In this document: positions 17,901-26,368 of the stretch, piece after piece
Layout: the number at the start of each line of letters is the position of its first letter
Numbering within the stretch: position 1 is the stretch's first letter
DNA from: Pseudomonas paracarnis
Lineage (GTDB): Bacteria; Pseudomonadota; Gammaproteobacteria; Pseudomonadales; Pseudomonadaceae
Assembly: GCF_904063055.1 (NCBI RefSeq)
Contig: NZ_CAJFCN010000020.1
Coordinates: 1-62,629, forward strand
Direction of reading: 5' to 3'
Length of the DNA stretch: 62,629 bases
The notes under the pieces: generated by a model
What the model saw: the letters and a program-made list of their open reading frames with translations, nothing else
The model's database searches: none
Told to the model about the DNA's origin: nothing
Made by a program: the position numbers and the translations under genes

Positions 17901-20900
17901 CGTCCCAGAACTGCACGTTGGTGCTGCCGTTGACCAGCAGGTTGATCTGGTTGCCGATCGCGGTTTGCAGGTCCAGGTCGCTGGCCGGGATGTTCACCGG
18001 CAGGCTGCCCAGCAGCAGGCCGTTGTTGGTCAGGCCGCCGGTGTAGTCGATCAGGCGGTAGATACCCGCACCGAAGCCGCCGATATCCGTGACGTTAAGG
18101 GTGCCGTCCAGAGTCAGGTTGCCGTTGACCTGCACCAGCGCCGTACCGCCCGTCGCGGGCGCGCCGAGGCCCGCATCCAGGTTGGCGTTGGCATTGAGCA
18201 GCAGCGAACCGGTGGTCAGGGTCGCGCCGGAGTTGACGGCCAGGTGGCCGCCATCGGCGATGTTCACATTACCCAGCAAGGTGCCGGTACCGCCGAGGGT
18301 GGCGCCACTGCCCACCGCCACATTGGCGCTGGCCAGGGAGCCATTGACGAGCAAGCTGCCGGCGTTGACCTGGGCGTCCCCGGTCACCACGCTGAGGCCA
18401 CCGAGGGTCAAGGCGCCCGTGCCGTCTTTGGCCAGGTTGCCGAGGCCTGCCACGACGCCGTTGAAGGTGCTGTCCAGATTATTGTTGCCGACGCTCAAGG
18501 TGCTGCCGGCCCCTACGGTTGCAAGCCCGGTACCCGTGAGTGCGCCCAGGCTGGCGCTGCCGCCCAGGTTGAGGGAAGTACCGCTCGCCAGGTTGACCCC
18601 GGCGCCGACACCCAGTGCTCCGTTGCCCAGCGTGGTGAGGCTGCCTGATTGCACATCGAACAGGCCGTTGAAGGTGTTAGTACCGGTCAGGCTCACATCC
18701 GCCGTGCCGGTTTTGACCAGGCTGCCGCTGCCGGCCAGCACGCCGGCCAGGGTCAGGTTGTTGTTGAGACCGCCCACGGTCAGCCCAGCGTTGAGGTTGA
18801 CCGCATTGGCCAATACCAGCGGTGTGCTGTTGGCCAGAGTAGCTGCACCGTTTACGTTCAAGGCGCCGGTACCCAGGGCTGCTGCCGTGCCCAGGGTCAG
18901 CGTGCCGGCGTTGAGGCTGGTGCCGCCTTGGAAGGTGTTGACGCCATTGAGGGTCAGGTTGGCCGCGCCGTCTTTGCTCAGGCCAGCCGTGCCGGTGACC
19001 AGGCCACCCAGGGTCAGGTCGTTGCTGCCGGTGACGGCGAGGTTGGCGTCAAGCACGACGCCATTGCCCACACTCAGCGCTGCCGTGTTATCCAGGGTCG
19101 CCGCGCCGCCAACGGTGAGGTTGCCCAGGCCAAGGGCGGTGGCGCTGCCCAAGGTCAGCGTACCGGCGTTCAGGGTGGTGCCACCCAGGTAGGCGTTGGC
19201 GCCGCTGAGGATCAGATTGGCCGTGCCCTCCTTGGTCAGGCTGCCTGCACCGTTGATTGCGCCGCCGAGGGTCAGGTCAGCGGTGCCGCCGATGCCCAGG
19301 TTGCCCGCCAGATTGATCGCGTTGGTGGTGGCGACCGCCGTGCTCGCGTCCAAGGTGGTACCGCCTGCGGCATTCAACACGCCCGCGCCCAGCGCCGTAT
19401 TGCTGGCCAGGATCAGCCCGCCTGCGTTCAAGGCCACAGGGCCCAGGAAGGTATTGGTGCCGCCGAGTGTCAGGCCTGCCGTGCCATTCTTGACCAGGCC
19501 ACCGGTGCCGCTGATGGCGCCATTGAGCGCCAATGCGTTGCTGCCGCCGACCGTCAGGCTGCCGTTGAGTACCGCATCATTGCCCAGGGTTACAGAGGCG
19601 TTGCTGTCCAGGGTGGTGCCCGCCGCAGCGGTCAGCGTGCCAGTGCCCAGCGCGGTGTTGCTGCCGACCACCACCGTACCGCCATTGAGCAAGGTGCCGC
19701 CGGTGTAGCTGTTGGCGCCATTGAGCACCAGCGTGCCGGTATCGAGTTTGTTCAGCACGCCCGCGCCGGTGATATCGACGCCGAGGGTGGCAGTCGCCAG
19801 TGGGTCGACGCGCACGGCGAAGTTGCCGCTGCCGGTGCTCAACTGCCCACCGGTGCCATTGACCAGGCTGTAGCCATCGGTGACGAATTGCAGACCGGTG
19901 ATGGTTTGTACGCCATCCACGCTGACAGTGCCCGCAGCACCTTGGAACACCGCAAAGCCACCGCCCCAGGTCTGGTTGGAAAGGCCGTCGGCCGAGGTCC
20001 AGTTGGTGCCCCCCGCTGTCCAGGTGCCGCTGCCACCGTCAACAGTGCCGTTGGCAAGGGTGTTGCTGCCGTCCCAGAAACGAATATTCGGCGCCGCTAC
20101 CACCAGGTTGACCTGGCTGCCCACTGAGGTCTGTACCAGCAGATCACCCAGGCCATAACCCAGCGGCACCGTGTTGACGTTCAATGCGCCGGTCAAGCCG
20201 CCGGTGTAGTTGATCAAGCGATACACACCAGCGCCAAAGCCACCGGCATCGCTCACATTAAGGTCGCCGGCCAGATTCACGTTGCCACCGACATTCATCA
20301 GCGAGGTCAGCGACGGTGCGCCAAGCGCCACATCCAGACTGGCCCCGGCACTCATGTTCAGGCCAGCGGCCGACAAGGTCGTGCCACTGCCCAGCGCCAG
20401 GTGCCCGCCGTTGTTGATATTCGCCGTACCCAATAGCGAGCCACTGCCGGTGAGGGTGCCGCCGCTGTTCACGTTGACCGACGCGCTGCCCAGGGAACCA
20501 TCGACATCCAGGGTGCCCGCGTTGATCGCTGTGTTACCCGTGATGCCATTGATTCCGTTGAGCGTGAGCGTGCCGGTACCCACTTTGATCAAGCTGCCCG
20601 CGCCGCTGAGGTCACCGTCAAAAGTACTGCTGGTGTTCACCCCTCCCACGGTGAGATTCAAACCGCCGCCGATTGCCACACCACCTGCACCGCTGAGGCC
20701 GGCCAGGCTAGAGTTCACGCCCAGGTTCAGTGCTGCGCCGGCGCTGACATCGACACCGGAGGTGTTGCCCAATGCACCGGCGCTGCCGGTGGTGACGCTG
20801 CCGGAGACAATATTCAATGGCCCGGTGAAAGTGTTGGTGCCGCTCAAGGTCAGGTCAGCCAAGCCATTTTTGATCAGCGCACTGGCGCCGCTGAGCACGC

Positions 20901-23385
20901 CGCTGAGGTTCAGGTCATTGTTGCCCGCGAGCGTCAGGTCGCCATTCAAGGCAATCCCGTTGCCCAGGGTAAGGGCCGCACTGTTATCCAGGGTTGCCGC
21001 ACCGCCGACCGTCAAGGGGCCTGCGCCCAATGCGCCTGCCGTGCCCAAGGTCAACGTACCGGCGTTGAGGCTGGTGCCACCGGTGAACGTGTTGATGCCG
21101 TTAAGGGTCAGGTTGGCCAGGCCATCCTTGATCAGCGCACCCGCGCCGCTGACCACACCGCCCAGGGTCAGCCCATTGGTGCCGCCGACGGTCAGCCCGG
21201 CGTTGAGGGCGATGCCATTGCCCAACGCCACCGCCGAGGTGCTGTCCAGGGTGGCGGCGCCGCCGACGGTCAAGTTGCCCAGGCCAAGCGCCGTGTTGCT
21301 GCCGACGGTCAGCGTGCCGGCATTCAGCGTGGTGCCACCCAGGAAGTTATTGCTGCCGCTCAGTGTCAGGCCGGCTGTGCCGTTCTTGGTCAGGCTGCCT
21401 GCACCGTTGACTGTGCCGCCCAGGGTCAGGTTGGCGCTGCCACCGATTCCAAGGTTACCGGCCAGGTTGATCGCGTTAGTCAGCGTGGCACTGGTGCTGG
21501 CGTCCAGGGTCGTGCCTGCGGCTGCATTCAACGTACCCGCACCCAAGGCACCGGTAGCGCCAATCACCAGCTTGCCGCTGTTGAGTGCCGTGTTGCCCAG
21601 GTAAGTGTTCGCTTGATTGAGGAGCAGATCCGCCGGGCCGTTCTTGATCAACCCACCAAGGCCCGCCACCACACCGCCAAGGGTCAGCGCGTTGCTGCCG
21701 CCAAGGGTCAGGTTACCGCCCAGGTTGAGGTTATTGCCCAGGCTCACTGCTGCACTGGCATCCAACGTGGTACCCGCCGAGGCGTTCAACACACTGGCGC
21801 CGAGCGCAGTATTGGAGCCCACCACCAGCGAACCGGCGTTGAGGGCCGTGGCGCCGGTGTAAGTATTGTTGCCCGTAAGCGCCAGGCTCGATACGCCCTC
21901 CTTGATCAACCCGGAACCACCGCTGACAACCCCGCCAAGGGTCAGCGGGTTCACGCCGTCCACGGTCAGATTGGCGTTCAAGGCGATTGCATTGCTGGTG
22001 GTCAAGGCTGCATTGCTCTGCAACGTACTCGCACCCGCAACGGTCAAGGCACCGGTACCTAGCGCCGCGGCATTGCCCAATGTAAGCGTGCCGGCGTTCA
22101 AGGTGGTACCACCCTGGAAGGTGTTGGTGCCACTGAGGATCAATTCGCCGGTACCCGCTTTGCTCACACCCGCGGCGCCCGAGATCACACCACTCAGGGT
22201 CAACCCGGTCGAGGCGCCCTGTACCGTTAAACCACCGGTACCCAGGGTCATCAGGTTGGCCAGTGTCAGGCCGTTGCCGGTGGCCTCGATAGCGCCGCCG
22301 TTGGACGTGAGCACACCGCTGCCAAATGTCGCGTTGTTATTGAATTGCGCCACACCGCCATTGAGCGTAGTGCTGCCGCTGACCAACGGCCCCTGCAACG
22401 TCCAGGTGCCACTATTGATGGCCAGGTTGTTGAAGTTGACATAGTTGGCGCTTGAAGCCGTGCCGGTGCCTGTACTGCCACCACCGACGCCCGTCGTGTT
22501 TTCAAGGATCAGCGAGTTGCTGCCGCCTGCGCCGCCGTCCACCTGGCCGGTGGGGGCGAACGTCAGGTTCACGCCGATCAGTCCGCCAAGGCTTAAGCCG
22601 AGGCCGCCGCCGTTGGTCACTTGCGAGCCTGTGACTGCCGTAAAGGTGTTGGTACTGGCGGCCCCCATCGACACACCGCCAGAGATAGTGCCGGTGTTGC
22701 GGAACGTGTTCCCTGTAGTGGAGCTCTCGAACGCCACGCGCCCGGTCAGGGTGCCGTTATTCGTCATATTGACCTGCCCGCCACCCTGTACCGCCACCAC
22801 CGGGGTGTCGGAGGAAAGCAGCGAAAGGCCGAGCAAGAAAGACGAACCAATGGTGCCGTCGTTGACAATCGTGGTGGTGCCGCCTACGCCGTTGGTGGCA
22901 TTGAGTGCCATGCCGCCCAGCGAGGCCAGGTTCAACCCAAGCAGCGCGCCGGTACCGTTAATAACGCCGGTGGCCGCGTTGGTGATGTTCAGCGCATTGG
23001 CTGTCGAGTTGCCGATCACCACACCACCGCTCAGGGCTGAAACCAACCCAAGTACTGCCGGGTCAATGGTGCCGGCGTTGTTCAATGTCGTGTTGTTGCC
23101 CGTCAGGCTCAGCGCGACACCACCCACCAATGTATTGAGCTTCGTCCCGGCGGTGACGTTGACCGTGAGGGTGTTGACAGCGCTGTTGAAGGTGTTGGGA
23201 ATCAGCAGCAATGTCGGCACACCCGTACAGGTCACCGTCGCTCCAGCGGTGGGACTCGCCGGGCTACAGGCGGCGAACACATCCGGGCTCGCCAGCCCCA
23301 TCACCAGCCCGGCCACGCCCAGGCGGATCGCAAGAGAAAGCGCAGAAATACGAGGTAAAGCGGCAGTCGCAAGTCTTCTATCCAC
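11998..23385 (-). CDS. Giant repeat-rich autotransporter adhesin (type Va secretion)
   Basis: The product is 3795 residues. The start codon is GTG at 23385, six bases after AAGGAG. A signal peptide ends near LASPDVFA. The passenger is Gly/Asn/Thr/Leu-rich and made of about eighteen autotransporter-associated beta-strand repeats (LNAGTLTLG, ALGTGALTV, TLDSNTAVSL, LTLGGVVSGSGSL, SGNNTYTGGT). These are grouped into four larger blocks, each opening with a Trp-rich module (F-W-D/N-G with Trp at about 1104, 1827, 2555 and 3075; FAVFQG; ITGLQFVTDGY). The C-terminal 270 residues form a classic autotransporter barrel from about MVGWMRVLGTWGHMGG to VTVSFSLGF, ending in Phe. The likely role is surface adhesion or aggregation. 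Long ORFs on the opposite strand are shadows of the repeats. I see no protease motif. Confidence 0.93.
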   Translation of the reverse strand: MDRRLATAALPRISALSLAIRLGVAGLVMGLASPDVFAACSPASPTAGATVTCTGVPTLLLIPNTFNSAVNTLTVNVTAGTKLNTLVGGVALSLTGNNTTLNNAGTIDPAVLGLVSALSGGVVIGNSTANALNITNAATGVINGTGALLGLNLASLGGMALNATNGVGGTTTIVNDGTIGSSFLLGLSLLSSDTPVVAVQGGGQVNMTNNGTLTGRVAFESSTTGNTFRNTGTISGGVSMGAASTNTFTAVTGSQVTNGGGLGLSLGGLIGVNLTFAPTGQVDGGAGGSNSLILENTTGVGGGSTGTGTASSANYVNFNNLAINSGTWTLQGPLVSGSTTLNGGVAQFNNNATFGSGVLTSNGGAIEATGNGLTLANLMTLGTGGLTVQGASTGLTLSGVISGAAGVSKAGTGELILSGTNTFQGGTTLNAGTLTLGNAAALGTGALTVAGASTLQSNAALTTSNAIALNANLTVDGVNPLTLGGVVSGGSGLIKEGVSSLALTGNNTYTGATALNAGSLVVGSNTALGASVLNASAGTTLDASAAVSLGNNLNLGGNLTLGGSNALTLGGVVAGLGGLIKNGPADLLLNQANTYLGNTALNSGKLVIGATGALGAGTLNAAAGTTLDASTSATLTNAINLAGNLGIGGSANLTLGGTVNGAGSLTKNGTAGLTLSGSNNFLGGTTLNAGTLTVGSNTALGLGNLTVGGAATLDSTSAVALGNGIALNAGLTVGGTNGLTLGGVVSGAGALIKDGLANLTLNGINTFTGGTSLNAGTLTLGTAGALGAGPLTVGGAATLDNSAALTLGNGIALNGDLTLAGNNDLNLSGVLSGASALIKNGLADLTLSGTNTFTGPLNIVSGSVTTGSAGALGNTSGVDVSAGAALNLGVNSSLAGLSGAGGVAIGGGLNLTVGGVNTSSTFDGDLSGAGSLIKVGTGTLTLNGINGITGNTAINAGTLDVDGSLGSASVNVNSGGTLTGSGSLLGTANINNGGHLALGSGTTLSAAGLNMSAGASLDVALGAPSLTSLMNVGGNVNLAGDLNVSDAGGFGAGVYRLINYTGGLTGALNVNTVPLGYGLGDLLVQTSVGSQVNLVVAAPNIRFWDGSNTLANGTVDGGSGTWTAGGTNWTSADGLSNQTWGGGFAVFQGAAGTVSVDGVQTITGLQFVTDGYSLVNGTGGQLSTGSGNFAVRVDPLATATLGVDITGAGVLNKLDTGTLVLNGANSYTGGTLLNGGTVVVGSNTALGTGTLTAAAGTTLDSNASVTLGNDAVLNGSLTVGGSNALALNGAISGTGGLVKNGTAGLTLGGTNTFLGPVALNAGGLILASNTALGAGVLNAAGGTTLDASTAVATTNAINLAGNLGIGGTADLTLGGAINGAGSLTKEGTANLILSGANAYLGGTTLNAGTLTLGSATALGLGNLTVGGAATLDNTAALSVGNGVVLDANLAVTGSNDLTLGGLVTGTAGLSKDGAANLTLNGVNTFQGGTSLNAGTLTLGTAAALGTGALNVNGAATLANSTPLVLANAVNLNAGLTVGGLNNNLTLAGVLAGSGSLVKTGTADVSLTGTNTFNGLFDVQSGSLTTLGNGALGVGAGVNLASGTSLNLGGSASLGALTGTGLATVGAGSTLSVGNNNLDSTFNGVVAGLGNLAKDGTGALTLGGLSVVTGDAQVNAGSLLVNGSLASANVAVGSGATLGGTGTLLGNVNIADGGHLAVNSGATLTTGSLLLNANANLDAGLGAPATGGTALVQVNGNLTLDGTLNVTDIGGFGAGIYRLIDYTGGLTNNGLLLGSLPVNIPASDLDLQTAIGNQINLLVNGSTNVQFWDGSQTTGNGTIEGGSGTWSAGGSQWTGVNGAFNTAWTPNSFAVFQGTAGTVTVDGAQAITGLQFVTDGYNMAGGAAGALTLFNGVGGNTAVRVDPGVTATLGVALNGGGTLAKLDTGTLVLNGANSYTGGTALDGGTLVVGNNSALGSGLLTTANGTTLDSNTAVSLANALNVNGSLTLGGSNALTLAGTVAGTGSLIKNGIANLTLSGNNTYAGPTALNAGGLILASNSALGSGALNAAAGTTLDSSTAVALANTVNLAGNLGILGTADLSLNGLVSGSGGLTKTGAGNLTLNGANAYLGGTQLNAGSLTLGNASALGSGALAVNGATTLDTNTALALANNTSLNAALTVGGSNDLSLNGVVDGSGSLTKAGGANLTLNGTNTYSGGTALNAGTLTVGSTTALGSGALTVGGTATLANSTPLVLANAVNLNGDLTVAGSNNLTLAGVLAGNAALIKNGAADLLLTGNNSFSGPLTVAAGSVTTTGNGALGATSSVTVGSGASLNLGGNANLNSLAGNGVVQVAGGNTLAVGGSNLDNSFGGALNGAGNLDKNGSGVLNLSGTNAISGAANVNGGTLNVTGSLASGTVAVNSGATLAGSGSLAGAVTVADGGHIGLATGSTLSVGSLVLGGNSNLDVGLGTPVLGGGTGLLNVGGNLTLDGNLNVTDIGGFGSGVYNLINYTGALTDNGLALGTLPGSVVPGDLQVQTAITNKVNLLVTAPNTTVQFWDGNSLIGNGAIDGGNGTWNAGNTNWTNVDGTLNQGWANSFAVFQGAAGNVTVDGTQNITGMQFVTDGYTLGSGTAGVLNLVNGGTGNTAVRVDPNATATLGVTLNGAGTLAKLDSGTLVLNGNNGYTGGTALNGGTLVVGNNSALGTGALTAAGGTTLDSNAAVSLANAAVLNGALAVAGSNALTLDGVVSGSGSLVKNGAAALTLNGVNSYSGGTGLNAGQLILGNNAALGSGALTVGGAAQLDGSTDLQLANTLNLGGALTLAGSHDLALNGVVSGSGGLVKNGNGDLLLTAANTYSGGTTLNGGSTTGNTTSLQGAIANNAALTFEQAIDGTYTGNLTGTGVLNKTGTGALLLSGNNTFTGNTNVNTGSLLVNGTLNSAAVQVASGATLGGSGTLGGAVNMADGSVLQAGAATPLSVGSLALSSGTTLDFALGAPGASSTAVNVAGNLTLDGTLNVSDTGGFGVGVYQLFRYGGSLTDNGLTFGTLPVALGNLSLQTALANQLNLVVQTTPGQIQFWNGGTTNPDGSITGGSGTWGPGTNWTDPTGTQGQASTNQFAVFGGQGGTVTVVGNQGFTGLQVLDAGYTLVAGAGGSLSPTNAADGSLAPVRVNSGVTAQIDAPLVGTGGINKLDAGTLLLTGANTYTGGTTVSGGTLAGTTTSLRGRILNNARLLFTQRTNGQFSGTLSGTGALIKQGAGALLLTGNQPFSGTVAVEEGVLQVGNAANPGAVLGGQVTVANGAGLTGNGSVGSLVNNGSVTPDGGKLTVAGNFTNASTGALNLVITPSTTGSLAVGGTANLGGTLNVVNLAPYAGATTYTLLTAGAVNGTFATTNLENLAFLTTALNYSPTQVALAVSRNDVSYASVAATGNQRGVAAALGTGTAVGGAAVQNALLNGDAAAARAAFDSLSGEIHASTASAMLEDSRYVRDAVNERLRQPGCYREDDPRNALAPSENHLSSAGCHGEMVGWMRVLGTWGHMGGDSNSAKLDRNLSGFLLGTDKQVDDAWRVGVAAGYTRSDLDAKRRNSSADVDSYHLMAYTAYQQEAFAARMGVAYSWHDVESKRNVAVGGEGQRLKADYKARSAQVFGEVGYTIQTPTVALEPFAGLAYVNYDSDTIKEKGGSAALHGDADQDITYSTLGVRIGQTITLGNGSKITPRGSIGWRHAFGDTKPDADLSFINGGGSFSTQGVPIAKDSAVVEAGLDYQISQNGRLGLGYSGQLSRNDKDHAVTVSFSLGF
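14161..22400. repeat. Nested in-frame DNA repeats of the autotransporter passenger
   Basis: The CCAGAA hexamer coding for Phe-Trp in the Trp-rich module recurs at 14161, 15721, 17905 and 20074. The spacings are 1560, 2184 and 2169 bases, all multiples of three. Between them lie shorter repeats of roughly 200 bases. The short repeat unit also continues upstream of the first Trp-rich module to about 22.1 kb. Confidence 0.8.
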
Positions 23386-23796
23386 GTTCTACTCCTTGTG
23401 GTCCAAGCCTTTCATCCGTGACTGCGTGCACGCCTTGTTTCAACGATCCACACGCATCGAATTCGAAACACCTGACCGTGGTGACTACTGGTTCAGTTTT
23501 TCGAAACGTTAGTAGACCTGCGCGAAAGCCATTGAATTAAATGGTATTAATACTTTCGTAAAACCGGTGTAAGAATGGGATGAGCGCCAACATCCATTGA
23601 CTGTCGCGTCAAAAATACAAGTTTCCAAATGTGAAAAAGCGCTCTAATAGCGCCCTATCCTCCCCACCGTAGGAGCGAGCCTGCTCGCGAAAATCCTCAA
23701 CGATGACGCGACAAACCAGACACAACGCGGTGCCCTTGCGTTCTTCGCAAGCAAGCTCGCTCCTACCGTTGATCGATGCAAATGCTGGAGTTCGTA
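23386..23796. other. Divergent promoter region between autotransporter and antiporter genes
   Basis: This 411-base gap is AT-rich near 23510-23650 and contains a REPIN at its right end. It must hold the promoters of both flanking genes. I see no convincing -35/-10 pair or operator. Confidence 0.5.
23669..23767. repeat. REPIN of the GTAGGAGCGAG class
   Basis: GTAGGAGCGAGCCTGCTCGCGAA faces TTCGCAAGCAAGCTCGCTCCTACC across about 50 bases. The arm sequence differs from the GTGGGAGC class, so at least two REP families are present. Confidence 0.85.
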
Positions 23797-25608
23797 ATGC
23801 CCCATGAAGGCAACCTGTTACAAGCAGCCGTGGTGTTCCTGTTCGCCGCCGTGCTGACCGTGCCCCTGGCCAAGCGCCTGCAATTGGGCGCGGTGCTGGG
23901 CTATCTGTTTGCCGGTGTGATCATCGGCCCGTCTGTTCTCGGCCTGATCGGCAACCCGCAAAGCGTGGCGCAGTTTTCTGAACTGGGCGTGGTGCTGTTG
24001 CTGTTCATCATCGGCCTGGAATTGTCACCCAAACGTTTATGGGTGATGCGCAAGGCGGTGTTCGGCGTCGGTCTGGCCCAGGTCCTGCTCACCGGTGTGG
24101 TGATGGGCGCGGTCGCGCTGTGGCTGTTTGGCCAGTCGTGGAACAGCGCCATCGTGCTGGGCCTTGGCCTGGCACTATCCTCCACGGCGTTTGGCCTGCA
24201 AAGCCTGGCCGAACGCAAGGAACTCAACCAACCCCACGGGCGCCTGGCCTTTGCCATCCTGTTGTTCCAGGACATCGCCGCCATCCCGCTGATCGCCATG
24301 GTGCCGTTGCTGGCCGGCAGCGATCATCCGACCACCGAGGCCCAAGGCCTGCAACATGTGCTGCAGATCCTGGGCAGCATCGCCGTGGTGATCATCGGCG
24401 GGCGCTACCTGTTGCGCCCGGTGTTTCGCATTGTCGCCAAGACCGGCCTGCGCGAAGTGTCCACCGCCACCGCGTTGCTGGTGGTGATCGGCACCGCCTG
24501 GCTGATGGAGTTGGTGGGCGTGTCCATGGCCTTGGGGGCCTTCCTCGCCGGCCTGCTGCTGGCGGATTCGGAATACCGCCACGAACTGGAGTCCCAGATC
24601 GAGCCGTTCAAGGGTCTGCTGCTGGGCCTGTTTTTTATCAGCGTGGGCATGGGCGCCAACCTCAGTCTGCTGCTCAGCACACCGCTGGTGGTGATCGGCC
24701 TGACCCTGCTGCTGATCGGCTTGAAGCTGCCGCTGCTGTACGCCGTCGGGCGGATGGTGGGCGACCTCAACCGCGAAAGCGCTTTACGCCTGGGCGTGGT
24801 GCTGGCGGCGGGGGGTGAGTTCGCCTTTGTGGTGTTCAAGATCGGCCGCGACCAGGGCCTGTTCGAACCGCAGTTGTACGACGTGCTGGTGCTCACCATC
24901 ACGCTGTCCATGGCCGTGACCCCGCTGCTGTTGCTGGTGTGCCCGAAGCTGTTCAAGCCCAAGGTCAAGCCGGTGGAAGTACCCGAGGAATACCGCGCCA
25001 TCGAAAGCGATGCGCCCCGCGTGGTCATCGCCGGCATGGGCCGTATGGGCCAGATCGTGGCGCGCATCCTGCGCGCGCAGAACATCTCGTTCATCGCCCT
25101 CGACACCTCGGTGGAAACCATCGAGCTGACCCGCAGTTTCGGCGGTATGCCGGTGTTCTACGGCGACCCCCAGCGCCCGGAAATCCTCCACGCGGCCAAA
25201 GTCGATCAGGCGGAATTCTTCGTGATCGCCATGGACGACCCAGAGATCAACATCAAGACCGCCGAGTTGGTGCGCAACCTCTACCCGCACATGAAGATCA
25301 TCGCCCGTGCGCGTAACCGCCAGCACGTACACCGCCTGGTGGACCTGGACGCTTCACCGGTGCGCGAAACCTTCTACTCCAGCCTGGAAATGAGCCGCCG
25401 TACCCTGGTCGGCCTCGGTTTGAGCCAGGCCCAGGCCGATGCGCGCATCAACCGCTTCAAGACCCACGACCAGCAGGTACTCGCCGCCCAACACGCGGTG
25501 TACGACGACGCGGCCAAGGTCATGCAAACCGCCCAGGAAGCCCGTGCGGAACTGGCGCGCCTGTTTGAAATGGACAGGATTGAGGAAGAGTCTTCCGACA
25601 AAGTGTGA
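23797..25608 (+). CDS. Kef-type monovalent cation:proton antiporter (CPA2 family)
   Basis: The 603-residue membrane protein has about twelve hydrophobic segments of the Na/H exchanger fold in residues 5-385, with LGYLFAGVIIGPSVLG and LFQDIAAIPLIA (the paired acidic transport motif). A cytoplasmic TrkA-N Rossmann domain follows (RVVIAGMGRMGQIVARILRA, then FYGDPQRPEIL). I chose the ATG at 23797, six bases after GGAG, over one 21 bases upstream. It resembles KefB/KefC, which export potassium and acidify the cytoplasm when glutathione adducts bind. There is no kefF/kefG ancillary gene adjacent, so glutathione gating is not certain. Confidence 0.88.
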   Translation: MPHEGNLLQAAVVFLFAAVLTVPLAKRLQLGAVLGYLFAGVIIGPSVLGLIGNPQSVAQFSELGVVLLLFIIGLELSPKRLWVMRKAVFGVGLAQVLLTGVVMGAVALWLFGQSWNSAIVLGLGLALSSTAFGLQSLAERKELNQPHGRLAFAILLFQDIAAIPLIAMVPLLAGSDHPTTEAQGLQHVLQILGSIAVVIIGGRYLLRPVFRIVAKTGLREVSTATALLVVIGTAWLMELVGVSMALGAFLAGLLLADSEYRHELESQIEPFKGLLLGLFFISVGMGANLSLLLSTPLVVIGLTLLLIGLKLPLLYAVGRMVGDLNRESALRLGVVLAAGGEFAFVVFKIGRDQGLFEPQLYDVLVLTITLSMAVTPLLLLVCPKLFKPKVKPVEVPEEYRAIESDAPRVVIAGMGRMGQIVARILRAQNISFIALDTSVETIELTRSFGGMPVFYGDPQRPEILHAAKVDQAEFFVIAMDDPEINIKTAELVRNLYPHMKIIARARNRQHVHRLVDLDASPVRETFYSSLEMSRRTLVGLGLSQAQADARINRFKTHDQQVLAAQHAVYDDAAKVMQTAQEARAELARLFEMDRIEEESSDKV

Positions 25609-25680
25609 CGGGGCCGATGAACGAGATTGCGAATTTTCTGACAGAATACGCCGCAATTTCGTTCATCCCCGGAGTGCTTC

Positions 25681-26235
25681 ATGGCCACGTTCACCAAGAC
25701 CGCAATGCTGCTGGCCCTCGCGCTCACCGCCGGCAGCGTATTCGCTGCTGCAAAGCCCACCACCCAGACCATCTCCACCTTGGGTGGCAAGTTCACCTTC
25801 AAACTGCCCAAGGCCTACAGCGCCGACACCCTGCCCTCCGGCACAGCGCAAGACGGCACCGCTGACACCCAAGGCACCCTGTACGCTAACTCGACGACGA
25901 AAAGTGTGGTGATCGTCGCCGAAACCGTGCGCAACGATGGGGCAACTATCCAGGATAACGACCCGCAGTTCCTAGACGGCGCCGTGGCCGATTTCGTCAA
26001 GGACCAGAGCGCTGCCCTGCCTGACTTCAAGAAACTGGGCGAGAAGAAACTCACCTACAAGGGCCTGGGCCTGCGCCAAGTGGACAGCAGCGCCACCCAA
26101 GGTGGTGGCAAGACCTTGAACTCCACATTCCTGGGTGGTTCGGGCAACCATTTGCTGGTGATTCAGGCCATTTCCCGGGCGGATGATGTGAAGGGGCATG
26201 CGCAGTTGGTGAAGCAGATTACAGGCGGCAAATGA
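25681..26235 (+). CDS. Small periplasmic protein of unknown function
   Basis: The 184-residue protein has a clear signal peptide (MATFTKTAMLLALALTAGSVFA) and a mature region with no cysteines or recognisable catalytic motif. The pattern (GGKFTFKLPKAYSADTLPSG, FLGGSGNHLLVIQAISR) resembles small conserved Pseudomonas periplasmic proteins without assigned function. GGAG lies seven bases before the ATG. It starts 72 bases after the antiporter stop and may share its transcript. No function is proposed. Confidence 0.8.
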   Translation: MATFTKTAMLLALALTAGSVFAAAKPTTQTISTLGGKFTFKLPKAYSADTLPSGTAQDGTADTQGTLYANSTTKSVVIVAETVRNDGATIQDNDPQFLDGAVADFVKDQSAALPDFKKLGEKKLTYKGLGLRQVDSSATQGGGKTLNSTFLGGSGNHLLVIQAISRADDVKGHAQLVKQITGGK

Positions 26236-26264
26236 CCCTCCTCTTTACAGCCAACACAAAACCC

Positions 26265-26356
26265 ATGTGGGAGCGGGCTTGCCCGCGATAGCGGTGTGTC
26301 AGTCACTCATTCTTTTACTGAGCCACCGCTATCGCAGGCAAGCCAGCTCCCACATT
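26265..26356. repeat. REPIN of the GTGGGAGC class
   Basis: TGTGGGAGCGGGCTTGCCCGCGAT faces ATCGCAGGCAAGCCAGCTCCCACA in the gap between two convergent genes. Confidence 0.88.
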
Positions 26357-26368
26357 TTCAAGCGCATT

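Noticed and set aside
12031..23040. Very long plus-strand ORFs (up to about 800 codons) opposite the autotransporter gene
   Set aside because: They mirror the repeat structure of the minus-strand gene, have biased Ala/Gly/Gln/Val composition, no domains and no ribosome-binding sites. The minus strand has a signal peptide, a barrel and a terminator.
23901..25332. Antisense ORFs within the Kef-type antiporter gene
   Set aside because: High-GC shadow frames without domain or membrane character.
25605..25865. An 86-codon ORF overlapping the small periplasmic protein gene
   Set aside because: It is out of frame with a protein that has a clear signal peptide and ribosome-binding site.
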